A stretch of 64,000 nt of DNA from Heliocidaris erythrogramma (GCA_025617745.1 CM046856.1:35334208-35398207); one strand, 5' to 3'. Counted from the stretch's first letter, positions 11,907 through 23,436 are shown. The notes: generated by a model not told the origin, from the sequence alone. Translations and numbers: made by a program.

Positions 11907-12334
11907 TATTGTGGAGGGTACAATGAGGAGCTGTATATTTTGCCCACTCTCTTTTGTCATCGTGTCCAAGTGTGTTGATGATTACCACAAATGGGGTAAC
12001 ATTTTGACATGTGGACGAAGTTTGACCAGAATCGGGTTTCTTTTTTACAGCGGTGCAGGTGTAAACGTTTAACTCGCATGCTGTGTACCCTTGTTTCAAG
12101 CTTCTACACAGATATGTGTACATTTTAACACATATTCTTACCACAACTGTTTAACCACATGTTTTTTACCACCTGTTCTAAGAGTGTACCTTATTGTAGA
12201 ATATATATCATTTTTTCATCATTATCATTTAGTCCTGATCTATGACATTGCAAGAACACGACTCTACATAATTATTGTTTCTAAATATCACATATTATGT
12301 TTAAAAAAAAAAAGAAAAAGAAAATTCGAAGGAA

Positions 12335-12646
12335 AGGAGTGCATGAATAAATCCAGAGCCTCAATCGCGAACATGCTCGTCTATTGATGAATTCGAATTC
12401 TCAAAATAATGTTCGCGATCCGAAGCTCCCATGAATTTGAACACTCCATGGGTAAAATTCCAATTCGAATGCTCATTCTATCAAAATGCATGACAAAAGT
12501 ATGCGATCGCTTGCCCTAAAAATCAAATTGAAGGCTCATTTTAGGCAATTGAATGTTGATCTTGACGAGCATTCAAATACACATGAAATTGAGCGACTGT
12601 GCATCAATTTGGACGCTGATTTGATGAATTTGACCGGGGGAAACTA
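12335..12646 (+). mobile_element. Right arm of a related TIR element (terminus GGGGGAAACTA)
   Basis: This stretch contains spaced gaatttgaacactc, aaattgaaggctc, aattgaatgttg and aaattgagcgactg motifs and ends atgaatttgaccgggggaaacta. The terminus is a variant of the GGGAAAACCTA terminus of the 5389-6890 family. No partner left terminus was found, so it is a truncated copy. The paralogue is 22295-22603. Confidence 0.55.
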
Positions 12647-14215
12647 ATATAAATCCCTTTTAAATCTTTCTATTCTTATATCTCCTATTTTAATTTTGTT
12701 ATTTAAAATTGTCGTTATGCCGTTCCTTCTTTCTTTAGGATTATCTGCTTTCATTCTTTGCTTCTTTTTTGTTTTTAATATCTTTCATGTTAATTATTTC
12801 ACCTTTTTTTGTATTTACATGCTTGCACGCCACTCTATCATGTCTACATACATTTCTTTCTTTCTTTATTGTTTGTTTTTGTCTTCTCATTTATCAGTCT
12901 TTAAGGGACTTCTTTTTCTTTGATTGTAATGCTCTATTTCTAATCTTTCTTAATTTGGTTCATATTTATCCGCAGTTTGGTTATCTCATTATATTTCATT
13001 TATTTTCTTTTCTTATTCCCTTCAATTTCCTTGTTTCTTCCATAGTCGCCTTTTCCTCCTTAGTCTATTGCATTTGAAATTCGATTAAAAAAAAATCAAT
13101 TTTTTATTTTCTTGACGTCGATCATCACCGTCTCTTCAATATCTTTATGTGATTTATCCCTCCTCTTTCCTTTCTATTTCTCGCCATTCTGTCTGTCTCC
13201 TGACTTTTTTCTTGTATTTCGGTTTCCCCTTCTTTCTCTCTCTTTCTCGCCCCCTCTTTCTTTTTTTTCTGTACGTTCTATATTTCAATCATTACGTCCT
13301 CTTCATTATTTTCACTTTTTTCACTCTTTTGTTTACTCTTTCTTTAATTCTTAATTCCCTTCTCTCCTGTCTCTTCTGTATGACAATTTTGTACACCTTT
13401 ACTTTCTTTGTGTTTTTTCTCTTTCCTTCATTCTTTTTTCTCTCATCGCCCATTCCTTTTCAATTTTGTTGTCTAATACTCTTTCTTGTCTCTTTCAGTC
13501 ATTCCTCGATTTCTTTATTTCTCTACGCGAAATATATATATTTTCTGATCTATTGTTTTTTCTTCATTATCATGATTATACATCGTCCTTTGATTTCTAC
13601 CCGTTTTTCCCTCGTTTGTGTTTCTCTTTCTACATCTTTCTCTTTTATTTCTTTCCTTCTATTTTTTCTACTATTTTCTCTTTCAAAAAAGCTTCTTTTA
13701 TCTCGATATCTCTCCCTCAGTTTTCGTCTCTGTTGACACTTGATACTGTTGACACTGTCCATCAAATAACGGGAAAATCAACGAAACATTGTGGTAAGAT
13801 ATATAACATTAGATGTTTAATTTTTTATGATAAGCGAGACCAACTTCATTTTTCCATAAAATAATGACAATACAGTTTGTAAATAACGGTACGTCAGTTC
13901 GCGAAACCAAGATGCGGCGCTGCACCTAGCGGCGGCGCCGAGGCCCGACCCCGTTTTCATTTGGCCGTCTGGTCGATCGGGAGGAAGTGCTTTGTAATCT
14001 CATTTGCAGTGGATGGCCGCAGTAGCCCATTTTTAATTTTTTTTTTAAATTTACACAACTGTTTAGCCATATTTGGCGAAAAATCCTAGAAATGATCTGT
14101 TGAAAGAATCTAAGTCATCGCTAAGAAAAGAGAAGAGGATAGATTAAAGGAAAAAACACAAAGAGAAATACATAGGCAAAGAGAAGAGGATAGATCAAAG
14201 GAAAAAAACAAAGAG

Positions 14216-15062
14216 TTTTTTCTTCTTAAGTCCCTCAAGGTCAATGATATTAATTTCCTACAAAAAGCTCTATTCATGTTTAAGTATAACTCCAACCTTT
14301 TACCCCCAGTATTTGCAACATTATTTCAATCGAACACACAAATTCACGCATATCCCACCAGACAATCAAAAAATGTGCATTTATTTAACCCCAGGACTGC
14401 TCTTGCACATAATTCTATTAGGCACTCTGGCCCTGATGTATGGAATTCCCTTCCTCCCGAAATAAAAAACATGACTTTAATGTACTCTTTCAAGCGAGCA
14501 GCAAAAAATCACCTAATTAAGCAATATTCCCACAATAATGATTTTGTAGTACACCCATAATACCTTGTATAATTATGTAAATAGGACCCATGACTTGGCA
14601 CATTTTCACCTCTTTGGGAGGCAGATATGATATTAGTTTACAAAACGAGTTTACCACTTGCTATTATGTTAATATCATGTCTGCCTCTCAAACCGGATGA
14701 TTAACTCTCTATTGTTAATACAGTTGTTATTTAAAATATTTGGAAAGGTACAATTGCCTCATTTTATCCTCCTCTCTTCATCCCTATTTCTCTCTGTATC
14801 CTCTTCCCATTCTCTCTCTCATTATTTTTTAATTATATTTTATCTCAAAGGGCTTTCATGCTGCCAAGCCTCGGCTTATTATGAAAACCCTCTTGTTTGA
14901 TTTCTCTTTCTATAATCCTTCTGTAAGCCTTGTAGTTTAAGATATATTAATGTCATGATGTTCCATTGTATTGTACATCGCATAATTTGTATAACGTATG
15001 CATTATTTGATGAATTGAGAAATCAAGCAGAAATAAATAAATCAAATCAAATAAATCAAATC
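14216..15062 (+). mobile_element. 5'-truncated CR1/Rex1-like LINE, present only in unit 2
   Basis: The translation gives LQKALFMFKYNSNLLPPVF, then HAYPTRQSKNVHL, then SIRHSGPDVWNSLPPEIKN and FKRAAKNHLIKQYS, the standard C-terminal segment of CR1/Rex1-group ORF2. About 0.5 kb of 3' UTR follows, ending in an aaatcaaatcaaa-type simple tail. The paralogous site at about 25565-25570 reads straight through (acaaagagaaatatataagc), so this is an insertion that postdates the duplication. It is severely 5'-truncated and inactive. The target duplication is short or absent. Confidence 0.75.
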
Positions 15063-15240
15063 AAATATATAAGCAAAGAGAAGAGGATAGATTTTAAAAA
15101 AACACACAGGGGAAAAAACATAAGGAGTAAAAGAGGATTAATTAAATTTTAAAGAGATAAATACATAAGGAAAGAACTTAAGGCAGAAAGGGACAAACAC
15201 AAGAAACAAATAAATAAGGAAGGAAAAGAGGATAGATTAA
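15063..15240. repeat. About 48-bp purine-rich minisatellite, left array (unit 2)
   Basis: Tandem variants of ataagcaaagagaagaggat followed by agattaaaggaaaaa and similar. The same unit also occurs before the LINE insertion (14110-14215) and, in inverse orientation (ctttaatctatcctcttctc), at 15740-15900. The two arrays are the arms of an inverted-repeat element seen more completely at 25230-26570. The central 15240-15740 holds no recognised feature. Confidence 0.65.
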
Positions 15241-16384
15241 CAAATATTGAAGGAAAGCACAAGATGAAGGTCTGTTTTCTCCTGTGTTCTAATTCATGTA
15301 TACCATACATGCCTGTAATTCCCTGTAATTATGATAATATACCGCGCATTACAACAAACAGTTCACATGTGGAGTGAATCTGTAATGTACTTTCTTTAAC
15401 CCATGAAGAATTCGTTCTCATTCTGTTTCTGTGAACCAGAACTTCAAATATTCTATGATAATTAGTTGGTCAGTTTAGTGGTACGGTACCTGAACTTGGT
15501 ATAACATGCGCATTATAATAACATTCATGATATGCGTGCTTTTTTATTGTTTAGAATCTAAAATGCATTCAGTTGCTGGAAGCTTCAAGAAGTGTGACTC
15601 CTTTACCTTCTAGGCAATGTCTTAATCGTTCTCTATGAATTTTCTTTCACCCTTCTTTCCTCTTCTCTTTATATCATCCCTTTCTTCATTTTCTCTTTCC
15701 TTATAAATATACCCCCAAACCTACCCTCTTCACATTCCTGTTTTTCCTTTAATCTATCCTCTTCTCTTTCCTCATGACTTATATTGCTTTGGTTTCCTTT
15801 AATCTATTCATTTCTCTTTGCTAATATATTTCTTTGTTTTTTCCTTTAATCTATCCTCTTCTCTTTGCTTATGTATTTCTTTGTTTTTTCGTTTTCATTT
15901 ATTTTCCCTTCCATATCTCCCTCTACTGGTTGCTTTATGTATATGCATAAAATTACACTGCATTGTGATAATACCCTTAACGGGGACAGATTTTACGTGA
16001 ATAGATACTGGTGTATTTATATTTTATGTTATGATTTGGGGTAAATGCTAGGGACTCCATTTACTGGCGAGAGGAAATCTCCGCAGAAATCGGCATTTTG
16101 GCTCATTAACGCACGGACTGCGGACTGACTGTAAAATAGTGAAACAAAACGCTTTTCTTACAAGATTTCAAGTCGATAAAAGACACATAAAAAGTATATG
16201 AATCACTATTAAAGTAATTATTTCCCTTTTTGTGTTCACTGCCGCATAATATATCATCACATCAAGGAAATTAAGCTTGAAATCGGCTACTTTTTCGATA
16301 TAAATAGTTTTTTTACTTTTTTGGAAATGAATTTTTATGTTTGGTCATCATGCAGCCTTGTACTAAAAACTGATATATTCCATC

Positions 16385-16505
16385 TAACTCTTCCCCTCTT
16401 GTTTCCCCCATTCCCTCTCTCTCTCTCTCCCTCTCTTTCTCTCTCTCTCTCCCTTTCTTCCTCTCTTTCTGTCTGTCTTTCATCATTTCTCTCCTTCTCT
16501 CTTCT
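16385..16505. repeat. CT-rich microsatellite
   Basis: An imperfect (TC)n tract of about 120 bp (tctctctctctccctctctt). The paralogous copy is at 38640-38745 and is shorter, showing slippage since duplication. Confidence 0.75.
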
Positions 16506-17088
16506 CTGCCCTTACGCAATGTCATTATTTCCATCTTTACGTTACATGACAACATATATTTTGAAATGTAATTATTTTTGCTTTAATCAGTGGGCGTCCT
16601 TGTAACCTGTTCCAAAATCACGGATATACAAACATAATAGTTCGGTCAACTCGGTTCAAGTTGAGCGCAATACGGTACATGTTGCTTTGTTGGACAACCA
16701 CAGAACAAAAGGATGTGTATCAGGGTACAACTGAACTGGGTTAAACAATCTATGTGTATAGTTGACACTGTTTGTGCTTACGTACATGTATAACGGCCGA
16801 AAAATGGAAATGATTATCACAGATTTCGGTATGTTTCAATACTTACCACCACTCGGATTCCTTAGGACTTTTTGTATGTTACAAAGGTCATATTCATGAG
16901 ACTAGAACAGTTGAAATATTTTGCAATTTGTGTGAGGTCATTTTCGTAAAATTACTAGACTATACGTGTATATAACTTTTTACTCTTACATTTTGATAAA
17001 TTTAGATAGTAGTCAACAAAGAAAATGTTTTGAATAATTATGTCCTGATTAAAAAAGAGATAAATGTATCTTTAAACGGTATGTTTGT

Positions 17089-17320
17089 CATCCACACCGG
17101 CGTCGCTATAGGGGTGTGGGGCGAGGTAACCCCCCCCCCCCCCACACACACACACACAAAATTGCTGTCGTCAAATGCGCTACCTTTGTCGGCCAAAAAA
17201 AACGGAGGGGGAATAGGGAGAGGGAAGTTCCGATATGTGGGCAATCACCACTTCAAATAGTACGGGTATCGAGGTGCCAATATGTCCACATATTTGGGCA
17301 GCTATAGGTCCCCGAGTAAT
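17089..17320 (+). mobile_element. Left arm of the GGCGTCGCTA TIR element, truncated
   Basis: It starts accggcgtcgctatagggg, followed by a C-run, a CA microsatellite and aaaattgctgtcgtcaaatg. It matches the left arm of the complete element at 39331-39937. The match stops at the terminus of the 17322-18655 transposon, and the rest of the element is missing here. Confidence 0.6.
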
Positions 17321-17321
17321 A

Positions 17322-18655
17322 TAGGCTTTCCCGCCCAATTTCGTCAAAAATGCATCCGATTTAACAATGCAATCATTCAATTTCGAGCGAATTTGAATGA
17401 TGATCGAGATCAACATTCAAAAAGCTAACTAGTTCATTCAATTTAATTTCATTAGCATGCGATTTCATAATTTTCTCAAATAAACGTGTAAAAAGCGCGT
17501 TCAAATTAAAAATGCACGTAAAATGCATTCAAATTCGCACCTGCTCTGCCCTGATGAACGTTTGGGAATTCAAATTCACGAATAGGCAAGCATTTTCAGC
17601 ATTTGGGCAGTGTTTTTCGTTACTGCTTATGTTCTTTGTAATCTGCATTTGTTAATTATGCAAACTTTATTTACCTTGAAATGTGACATTTGCCTTATAT
17701 TGATCTTTCTCATTCCTCTGTCAAACCGTCATCGAAACAACAACTCCACTTTCATAATTATACATACAATCAGGCCCCTGGGAACGATTTTGTTACTAGG
17801 GGTGCTGTGAGCAGATTTTTTTTTTGTATCCAGGATTTTGTGATATTCACAAAATTTTCTGACAAGCAAAAAAAAGTCCTCAACGTTTTGGGGTGTCTTT
17901 TTAAGTCCAAAAATCTTTGACAAGCAAGCAAAAAAAAGTCATAAGCATTTTGCTGGCTACAGCACCCCGCATCCTCTGCCTTCTAGGGGGTGATGTGCAC
18001 CCCCTCAAAAAAATTCTGGGGGTGCTGCACACCCCCAGCACCCCCGCCTCCCAGGGGCCTGTATACAATTCATTTATGCACGACTATGGTGGCGGCTCGA
18101 GGAGATTACATGAATATCTCGAATACGGACAGAATTAGGTTGGCTGAAGCATTCGACAACAAGCAAGACTACCTAGAACTCGCAGACGCTCTAGGAATAA
18201 GCATGAAATATGATAAAAATTAACTTTGAAAATGAAAGTTTGAAAAAATGAGAAGGAAATTATATAATCAAAAACAGTGAAAAGGGGTGCATATGACGTG
18301 AAAAAATGAGGTAAGAATTACATAGAACAACAGAACTTGTTTATGTTAATTGAATTCGAACGTTCAAAGTGCGAAGGTGTGTGCCTATAAATGAAATTGA
18401 AATTGGTATTTGGGACGAAATTGAACGTCTATCCAGCTGGCGCCAAATTGAATGACAACTTTGCTTCGTTGAATTGAATGAATTTCTCTCTAAATTGAAT
18501 GAAATAAAATTTAAAAGGAATGATATAAAACTAAATTTAATGCTCAAAGAATTAAACTCAACCATGAGAGCAGAGAGTTGACGAAAATGGTTCGAACTTG
18601 AACGCCTATTCATGAATTCAAATGCAACTCTGATGAAATTGGGCGGGAAAACCTA
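17322..18655 (+). mobile_element. 1.33-kb TIR DNA transposon, inverted relative of 5389-6890
   Basis: The termini are TAGGCTTTCCCGCCCAATTT and its inverse (GGGCGGGAAAACCTA), flanked by TA on both sides. The internal sequence is 5389-6890 read in the opposite orientation, including the HTH-like ORF, but somewhat shorter. The left flank is the 39.5-kb-type sequence and the right flank is the 6.9-kb-type sequence, so the two flanks come from different duplicated blocks. A non-allelic exchange between element copies would explain this. Confidence 0.75.
18087..18224 (+). CDS. Short HTH-like transposase fragment, second copy
   Basis: The frame reads MVAARGDYMNISNTDRIRLA, then EAFDNKQDYLELADALGISM, and ends after KYDKN. 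It matches the minus-strand ORF at 5800-5970 at most positions; most differences are conservative, which suggests derivation from a coding parent. The two predicted helices flank a short turn as in IS630/Tc1-type DNA-binding domains. No catalytic domain follows. The function is inferred only from the pattern. Confidence 0.4.
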
Positions 18656-19537
18656 TAATAATAACAATATCTTTCTTGTTAATTATTTCACCCTCTCTTT
18701 GTATTTCCATGCTTGCACGCCACTCTATCATGTCTACATACATTCTTTCTTTCTTTATTGTTTGTTTTTGTCTTCTCATTTATCAGTCTTTAAGGGATTT
18801 CTATTTCTTTGATTTTAATGTTCTATTTCTAAGCTTTCCTGATTTTGTTCATATTTTTCCGCTGTTTGGTTATCTCTATATATTTTATATATATTTTATT
18901 TTCTTCTTCCCATCGATTTCCTTGTTTTTTCATAGTCGCCTTTTCCTCCTTAGTGTATTGCATTTGAAATTTGATTTTTTAAAAACTCGTTTTGTATTTT
19001 CTTGACGTCGATCATCACCCTCTGTTCAATATCTTTATGTAATTTATCCCTCCTCTTTCCTTTATTTTCCATCTCTCTTTTTATAATTTCTCTCTATTCT
19101 GTCTGTCTCCGGATTTTTTTTTTTCTTGTATTCCGGTTTCCCCTTCTTTCTCTCTTTCTCGCCCCCTCTTTCTTTTTTCTGTACGTTCTATATTTCAAAT
19201 TCATTACGTCCTCTTCATTATTTTCACTTTTTTCACTCTTTTGTTTACATAAGCAGTAACGAAATACACTGCCCAAATGCTAAAAATGCTTGCCTGTTCG
19301 TGAATTTGAATTCCCCAACGTTCATCAGGGCAGTGCTGGTGCTAATATGAATGCAGTTTACGTGCATTTTTAATTTGAACGCGCTTTTTACACGTTTATG
19401 TGAGAAAATCATGAAATCGCATGCTAATAAAATATAATGGAATGAACTAGTTAGCTTTAATGTTGATCTCGGTGATCATTCAATGATCGCATCGTTAAAT
19501 CGGATGCAATTTTGACGAAATTGGGCGGGAAAACCTA
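18656..19537. repeat. Paralogous spacer block, unit 3
   Basis: Third copy of the spacer block, longer than the other two because it keeps a T/C-rich segment near 19036-19200 that is also seen at 13140-13300. It ends in the truncated arm 19252-19537 (GGGAAAACCTA terminus). No gene is recognised in it. Confidence 0.75.
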
Positions 19538-19881
19538 TATCATTATTATTAAAGCTCAAAACAAGGAATCCATCAATTTAGTAATTTGCCTATAAGGCTC
19601 TAATCAGTCAATTTGGCATCTGCTGACTTAATGTTTAAATTTGCAGGATAAAGTCACACCCGAATACCCCTTATAGCAACACCCCTGAATATAAAATCCC
19701 ACACCAACACCTACATCCCACCAACACATGTAGCCACCCCCCCCCCTCAAAAAAAAACACCAAACAAAAGCACAAATAAAAACAACAACAAAACGAAATA
19801 AAAACAAAGCCAAAAAAAAAAAAAAAAAAAAAAACCACGCGGTTAGAATAACCTTGACGCGTATAGTATGAACAATATTAC

Positions 19882-20154
19882 CTTGAACACGATAGATTCC
19901 TGTGCATGTCTTATTCAATACGTCATCATAAATGATTGCAACCACATCATGGGTTCCTATGGGCACGCTACTTCCAACTTGAGAACCTCCTAGTGTAAGA
20001 GTTACCGATACATCCCCTCCGTGATATCTGTAACCATCTACAGACTTTGTGACGCTATCTTCTCCGAAATCCGGGGTAAATGTGTAGGTCTCTTGGTTCG
20101 GATCTGTGCTAACGTTGCGGTTCAGGTCTGGACAGTTGACTGGTAACTCGGTTA
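19882..20154 (-). CDS. HYR-domain exon A, copy 3 (internal exon)
   Basis: Copy 3 of the 273-nt exon A with intact splice sites (ttggcag acceptor, gtaata donor) and phase 1-1 boundaries. It encodes one HYR domain. It is the most divergent A copy: KSVDGYRYHGGDVSVT replaces KSTNGYRYHGGRVSVD, and several of those codons carry two base changes each. I count about seven replaced codons and three silent changes against copy 2. It splices in frame to exon B copy 2 across a long intron of about 10.2 kb that contains several mobile elements. There are no stops. Confidence 0.85.
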
Positions 20155-21370
20155 CTGCCAAAATAATAATAATAAAAAATATGTAAATATATATAAACCT
20201 GTCAAAATAAAAATTATGAAGTCGGGTTTGACGGAGATGTATTTTTCAAACTAATTCATTTGCTATCAAAAAGCCCCTTTCTTTCCCTGCAGAATATTCG
20301 CTGAATATCATCTCTTCGTCGATAGACATAGTTTAGACGTTTAAAACAGGCTCCTTCAATAATAGTTACAAATGACAGTTCAAAAAAATAAAAATAAATG
20401 TGGTCTTTAACGCTCCATAGGAATAGCGACTTGTAATATTGTTCATGTTGAGTTTCAAACCAGAACTATAGGACTTTGTGGTTTCCTGGGCTCGAATGAA
20501 AACCATATTCTGTATCACATAACAAAATAATGTCTTTAGAAGTAAGAAAACCAAGCAATATTGAAAGGAAATTCCATGGTTTTCAAATAGAAATGTAGTC
20601 AGCTATGAAAAAATTCTTATATAACGTGAATTCACGTTGGCATTACATGGTCACGGGATCACACAATACCGCAGTTGTTCTGTGATAACTCCTTTTATAA
20701 TCAAATGCGACAAATTCGTCCATTTTGTTCTAGATGTTGACAAGTCCATATCTTTGCCTACAGCAAAGTACTTACGTATGGCAGACCTGGTGCTCCGCAT
20801 GGGCGGCATTAGGTTCTGACTGGTGGACTAAATTATGTAGATATAGAAGTGATGACTAAATAATTGGGGAATAGAATACAATCTATCATGAAAATGATCA
20901 ATCAGCCTACAATGTATGAATTCAGGAATTCAGGAAGAAAAATCAATTCAAAATCAGTACATATTTAGTGGGTGAACATGCATCAACAATTAATCAGAAG
21001 ATGACTGCCCATTCGCGAATTCGGTGGGCGCGGATGGATGTGAAGATGGAAGGTTCGTTCACTCCACCGAAGGTTCATAATTCCGCAGGTTGGTACTTCA
21101 GAAAATGAAATAGGCTTCATTATTCTAAATATAAAGTAGGGTTCGTAATTTTTAACATGAAAACAAAAACAAAAAATTCAAAATTCTGAATGTGCATATA
21201 TAACTCCGAAAGTGTAATCGAAAGTGAAATCGTTTTTTTTTTATTTTTTTTTTGTTGTTTTTTTTGTTGTTTTTTTTTTTGGTTCATTTTTTTTGTTGGG
21301 GGGGGGGGGGGTTGAATTTCAGAAAAACAAAACTTCGGAAAAACAAGTACCCACATACATTCATACTTAC

Positions 21371-21637
21371 ATGTATTTTCGACGAAGAATAGGCAGGTAG
21401 CTACATTGTTACACATATCCCTTGCAAACATTGTTATAGGGGTGTATCCTGGTGGGAATATGTCTCCGCCTGGACCTTCTGAAACGTTGTAACTTATCCC
21501 ACTCGGATCAGGGTTATCATCAGCGTATGTATAAGTCACACCCACATCCAGTCCCAGGAAGGAATTTGGTAGAAAAGGCAGGAGAGTAACATTCGAACAT
21601 GTTACAGTCGGCGGATCTGTGTCCGTATCACAAGGAC
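21371..21637 (-). CDS. HYR-domain exon B, copy 3 (most 5' HYR exon seen)
   Basis: Copy 3 of the 267-nt exon B and the first HYR exon in transcription order within the window. The acceptor is ttcttctgcag, the donor gtaagt, phase 1-1. The domain opens GPCDTDTDPPTVTC and ends CNNVATCLFFVENT. It differs from copy 2 at about thirteen codons, with only two silent changes counted. Replacements include DVGVTYTYADD for DEDVTYTSFDD and FARDMC for FASDIC, and the last codon adds a cysteine (split TGT, arginine in the others). I found no upstream exon, signal peptide or promoter between here and the right edge, so the 5' part of the gene is not represented or not recognisable. Confidence 0.86.
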
Positions 21638-22294
21638 CTGCAGAAGAAAAATGTGATAAAGAAATGACATTGTCTGCTATAAACCTCTGAACCAAAGGCA
21701 GCTTTGTATCATTATTTAAGCTGCTGTTACTTCTGTACGATATGGAAGCCATAAACGTCTTTTACTAATATTACTAAGGCTAAGACAAATTATGATATCA
21801 TTAATCATCGTTTAAAGCATTGCTAAATGATGTAGTCACATGGGTGCAAATACAATTATTGGACTACCCTTTACTTTTTATAGTGAATCGTTTCAAATGT
21901 GTACAGCGTATTCAAAATAGGCTCTCACATCATCTTGTCTGACTTTTTTATTTAGTCTAATCTTATATTTTTTTAAGTTGAGCAATCGCTGTGTTATTTT
22001 CTTCTTTTTTTAATATAACCTCAACCCCCCCCCCCCCCCAAAAAAAAAAAAAAAAAAAAAAAAATTGGAGGGGTGCTCACGGGGCTTGAGCAACACCACT
22101 TCGTAGTGAGAAACCGTTCCGCGGCGCTTGCATTTGTTTAATATCCACTTTGTTCTGTTCCACCTTATTGTAGAATATATATATTTTTTCATCATTATCA
22201 TCTGTTCCTGATCTATGACACGATTCTACATAATTATTGTTTCTAATATCATATATTATGTTTAAAAAAAAAAAGAAAAAGAAAATTCGAAGGA

Positions 22295-22603
22295 AAGGAG
22301 TGCATGAATAAATCCATTGCCTCAATCGCGAACATGCTCGTCTATTGATGAATTCGAATTCTCAAATGTTCGCGATCCGAAGCTCCCATGAATTTGAACA
22401 CTCCATGGGTAAAATTCCAATTCGAATGCTCATTCTATCAAAATGCATGACAAAAGTATGCGATCGCTTGCCCTAAAAATCAAATTGAAGGCTCATTTTA
22501 GGCAATTGAATGTTGATCTTGACGAGCATTCAAATACACATGAAATTGAGCGACTGTGCATCAATTTGGACGCTGATTTGATGAATTTGACCGGGGGAAA
22601 CTA
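22295..22603 (+). mobile_element. Right arm of a related TIR element, paralogue of 12335-12646
   Basis: Same motif-rich arm and GGGGGAAACTA terminus as at 12335-12646, duplicated with the surrounding block. No left terminus is visible. Confidence 0.55.
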
Positions 22604-23436
22604 ATATAAATCCCTTTTAAATCTTTCTATTCTTATATCTCCTATTTTAATTTTGTTATTTAAAATTGTCGTTATGCCGTTCCTTCTTTCTTTAGGATTA
22701 TCTGCTTTCATTCTTTGCTTCTTTTTTGTTTTTAATATCTTTCATGTTAATTATTTCACCTTTTTTTGTATTTACATGCTTGCACGCCACTCTATCATGT
22801 CTACATACATTTCTTTCTTTCTTTATTGTTTGTTTTTGTCTTCTCATTTATCAGTCTTTAAGGGACTTCTTTTTCTTTGATTTTAATGCTCTATTTCTAA
22901 CCTTTCTGAATTTTGTTCATATTTATCCGCAGTTTGGTTATCTCATTATATTTCATTTATTTTCTTTTCTTATTCCCTTCAATTTCCTTGTTTCTTCCAT
23001 AATCGCCTTTTCCCCCTTAGTCTATTGCATTTGAAATTCGATTTAAAAAAATCATTTTGTATTTTCTTGACGTCGATCATCACCGTCTCTTCAATATCTT
23101 TATGTGATTTATCCCTCCTCTTTCCTTTCTATTTCTCGCCATTCTGTCTGTCTCCTGACTTTTTTCTTGTATTTCGGTTTCCCCTTCTTTCTCTCTCTTT
23201 CTCGCCCCCTCTTTCTTTTCTTTTTTCTGTGCGTTCTATATTTCAATCATTATGTCCTCTTCATTATTTTCACTTTTTTCCCTCTTTTGTTTACTCTTTC
23301 TTTAATTCTTAATTCCCTTCTCTCGAGTCTCTTCTGTATGACAATTTTCTACCCCTTTACTTTCTTTGTGTTTTTTCTCTTTCCTTCATTCTTTTTTCTC
23401 TCACCGCCCATTCCTTTTCAATTTTGTTGTCTAATA

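Larger units (their letters stand above)
10223..12186. mobile_element. 1.96-kb inserted element with GTGTTA/TTTTACCCC-rich ends
   Basis: Unit 1 reads ccatgattttaccttattg (5055-5075), while unit 2 is interrupted after gatttta and resumes at taccttattg, so about 1.96 kb inserted at a TA. The left end (10230-10570) and right end (12040-12186) are filled with variants of gtgttaa, ttttacacc and ttttacccc in both orientations. The right terminus reads ctgttctaagagtg. I could not align a clean terminal inverted repeat, so the superfamily is undetermined. The element contains a hairpin (11541-11674) and a small TIR element (11680-11906). The longest open frame (10291-10608) is built from the motif array and is not a recognisable protein. 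Confidence 0.6.
12186..17320. repeat. Segmental duplication block, unit 2 copy
   Basis: The sequence 12187-16205 matches 22165-26895, and 16206-17317 matches 38460-39541, at high identity. Relative to unit 3 this copy lacks the 23437-24640 transposon, the 26421-26590 inverted-repeat arm and the roughly 11.6 kb at 26.9-38.46 kb, and it has an extra LINE at 14216-15062. The block is T/C-rich at 12.66-13.74 kb. Open frames there come from composition and encode no recognisable protein. Confidence 0.8.

Noticed and set aside
13149-13736. 195-residue serine/phenylalanine-rich open frame
   Set aside because: Produced by a T/C-rich tract. The paralogue at 23104 breaks differently and no domain is present.
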